A stretch of DNA of 64,000 bases from Neckera pumila. Lineage: Eukaryota > Streptophyta > Bryopsida > Hypnales > Neckeraceae. How positions within the stretch are numbered: position 1 is the stretch's first letter; every line of letters starts with the position of its first letter. The notes under the pieces are model-generated. The model saw only the letters and a list, made by a program, of their open reading frames with translations, ran no database searches and was not told the origin of the DNA. A program made the translations under genes and the position numbers. This document shows positions 63,648 through 64,000 of this stretch, one piece after another. The stretch spans positions 42,017,413 to 42,081,412 of the forward strand of contig OZ018410.1 in NCBI GenBank assembly GCA_963969595.1, given 5' to 3'.

Positions 63648-64000
63648 TTAACTTAGGTGAAATATCCCCACTACGGTACTACGGTACAGTTGAGAATGAG
63701 AGGTTTCGGAGCTTGAGCTGTCACCTAAGCCTCCCTCACATCCTCGTAAGGTGGCTTCACCAATAGTTCCAGCCGCCTTGTTGCGAACTTTCTTCACGAG
63801 CACTTTCACTTGGTCAAGAGGCCCCATGTTTTCATCTCGGTTGCGGTGGATAACTATGCCGTTATCGCATTTGTTGATGAAATGGGCGCTGCCACTAATA
63901 TCGTACAGACCAGGTGCTTCGCCTCTCCAAACTTGCAATTGCCTCGGATGTGCAACAAACCAGACATGACAGTCATGGTGCTGGGCAAATCGCTTGATCT
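63648..64000 (-). CDS. Twinkle-type primase-helicase, C-terminal part
   Basis: The frame runs in from beyond the right edge and ends at TAA (63648-63650), so only the last 117 codons are present. It reads FAQHHDCHVWFVAHPRQL, then LYDISGSAHFINKCDNGIVI, HRNRD, and VKKVRNKAAGTIGEA. This is the conserved end of the RecA-like helicase domain of plant Twinkle, the organelle DNA replication enzyme related to phage T7 gp4; it includes the WFVAHPRQ strand and the nucleotide-proximal SGSAHF/NKCDN segment. In angiosperm homologues the text after GEA continues with a short YNR-type tail. Here it turns into a Ser-rich tail of about 31 residues (LRGCEGGLGD onward). That may be a lineage tail or intron read-through, with a donor-like GTGAGG at about 63740. 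Confidence 0.88.
   Translation of the reverse strand, partial: IKRFAQHHDCHVWFVAHPRQLQVWRGEAPGLYDISGSAHFINKCDNGIVIHRNRDENMGPLDQVKVLVKKVRNKAAGTIGEATLRGCEGGLGDSSSSETSHSQLYRSTVVGIFHLS

Noticed and set aside
1..64000. Search for CRISPR arrays, operons or bacterial signals
   Set aside because: The repeats have no regular spacer pattern, and genes are spliced and widely spaced; the DNA is eukaryotic nuclear.

Overview
The window reads as nuclear DNA of a land plant. The reasons are a cutin-type plant glycerol-3-phosphate acyltransferase, a plant-style Twinkle primase-helicase at the right edge, an intron-rich DCAF4-like WD40 gene, and telomere-like AAACCCTA boxes upstream of one gene. The genome is AT-rich with long gene-poor stretches full of small inverted-repeat elements. 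A non-seed plant, perhaps a bryophyte, would fit, but the sequence alone does not settle the lineage.

Layout. 1-9.8 kb: non-coding elements flanked by TTAA, plus a broken DUF7869-like gene relic (minus strand, 3.7-5.3 kb). 10.4-12.5 kb: one intact 721-residue single-exon ORF (minus strand) of unrecognised function with three putative metal-binding regions. A GC-richer zone of teloboxes and minisatellites lies upstream of it. 13.5-29 kb: mostly non-coding; it holds weak candidate exons at 14.7-15.9 kb, decayed coding DNA at 24.7-26.1 kb and small elements. 29.6-34.5 kb: a 12-exon DCAF4/WDR21-like gene (plus strand) whose frame is broken twice in exon 4. 36.6-38.1 kb: hAT-like transposase relic. 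38-50.5 kb: dense small elements, including a 619-bp foldback, a TAA-flanked MITE, hairpin elements, a diverged tandem array and TTAA elements. 52.9-54.5 kb: intact GPAT4/6/8-type gene (minus strand). 56-59 kb: more TTAA elements, one carrying a nested 71-bp insertion. 63.6-64 kb: 3' end of a Twinkle-like gene (minus strand).

The recognised genes are unrelated housekeeping or lipid genes, not a cluster. The most distinctive feature is a population of about ten TTAA-flanked non-autonomous elements with CCCCTAAAGG-type ends. For one of them the window itself contains the empty insertion site, inside a related copy. TTAA target duplication is known for the piggyBac and Kolobok superfamilies, both unusual in land plants. 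No matching transposase was recognised here.
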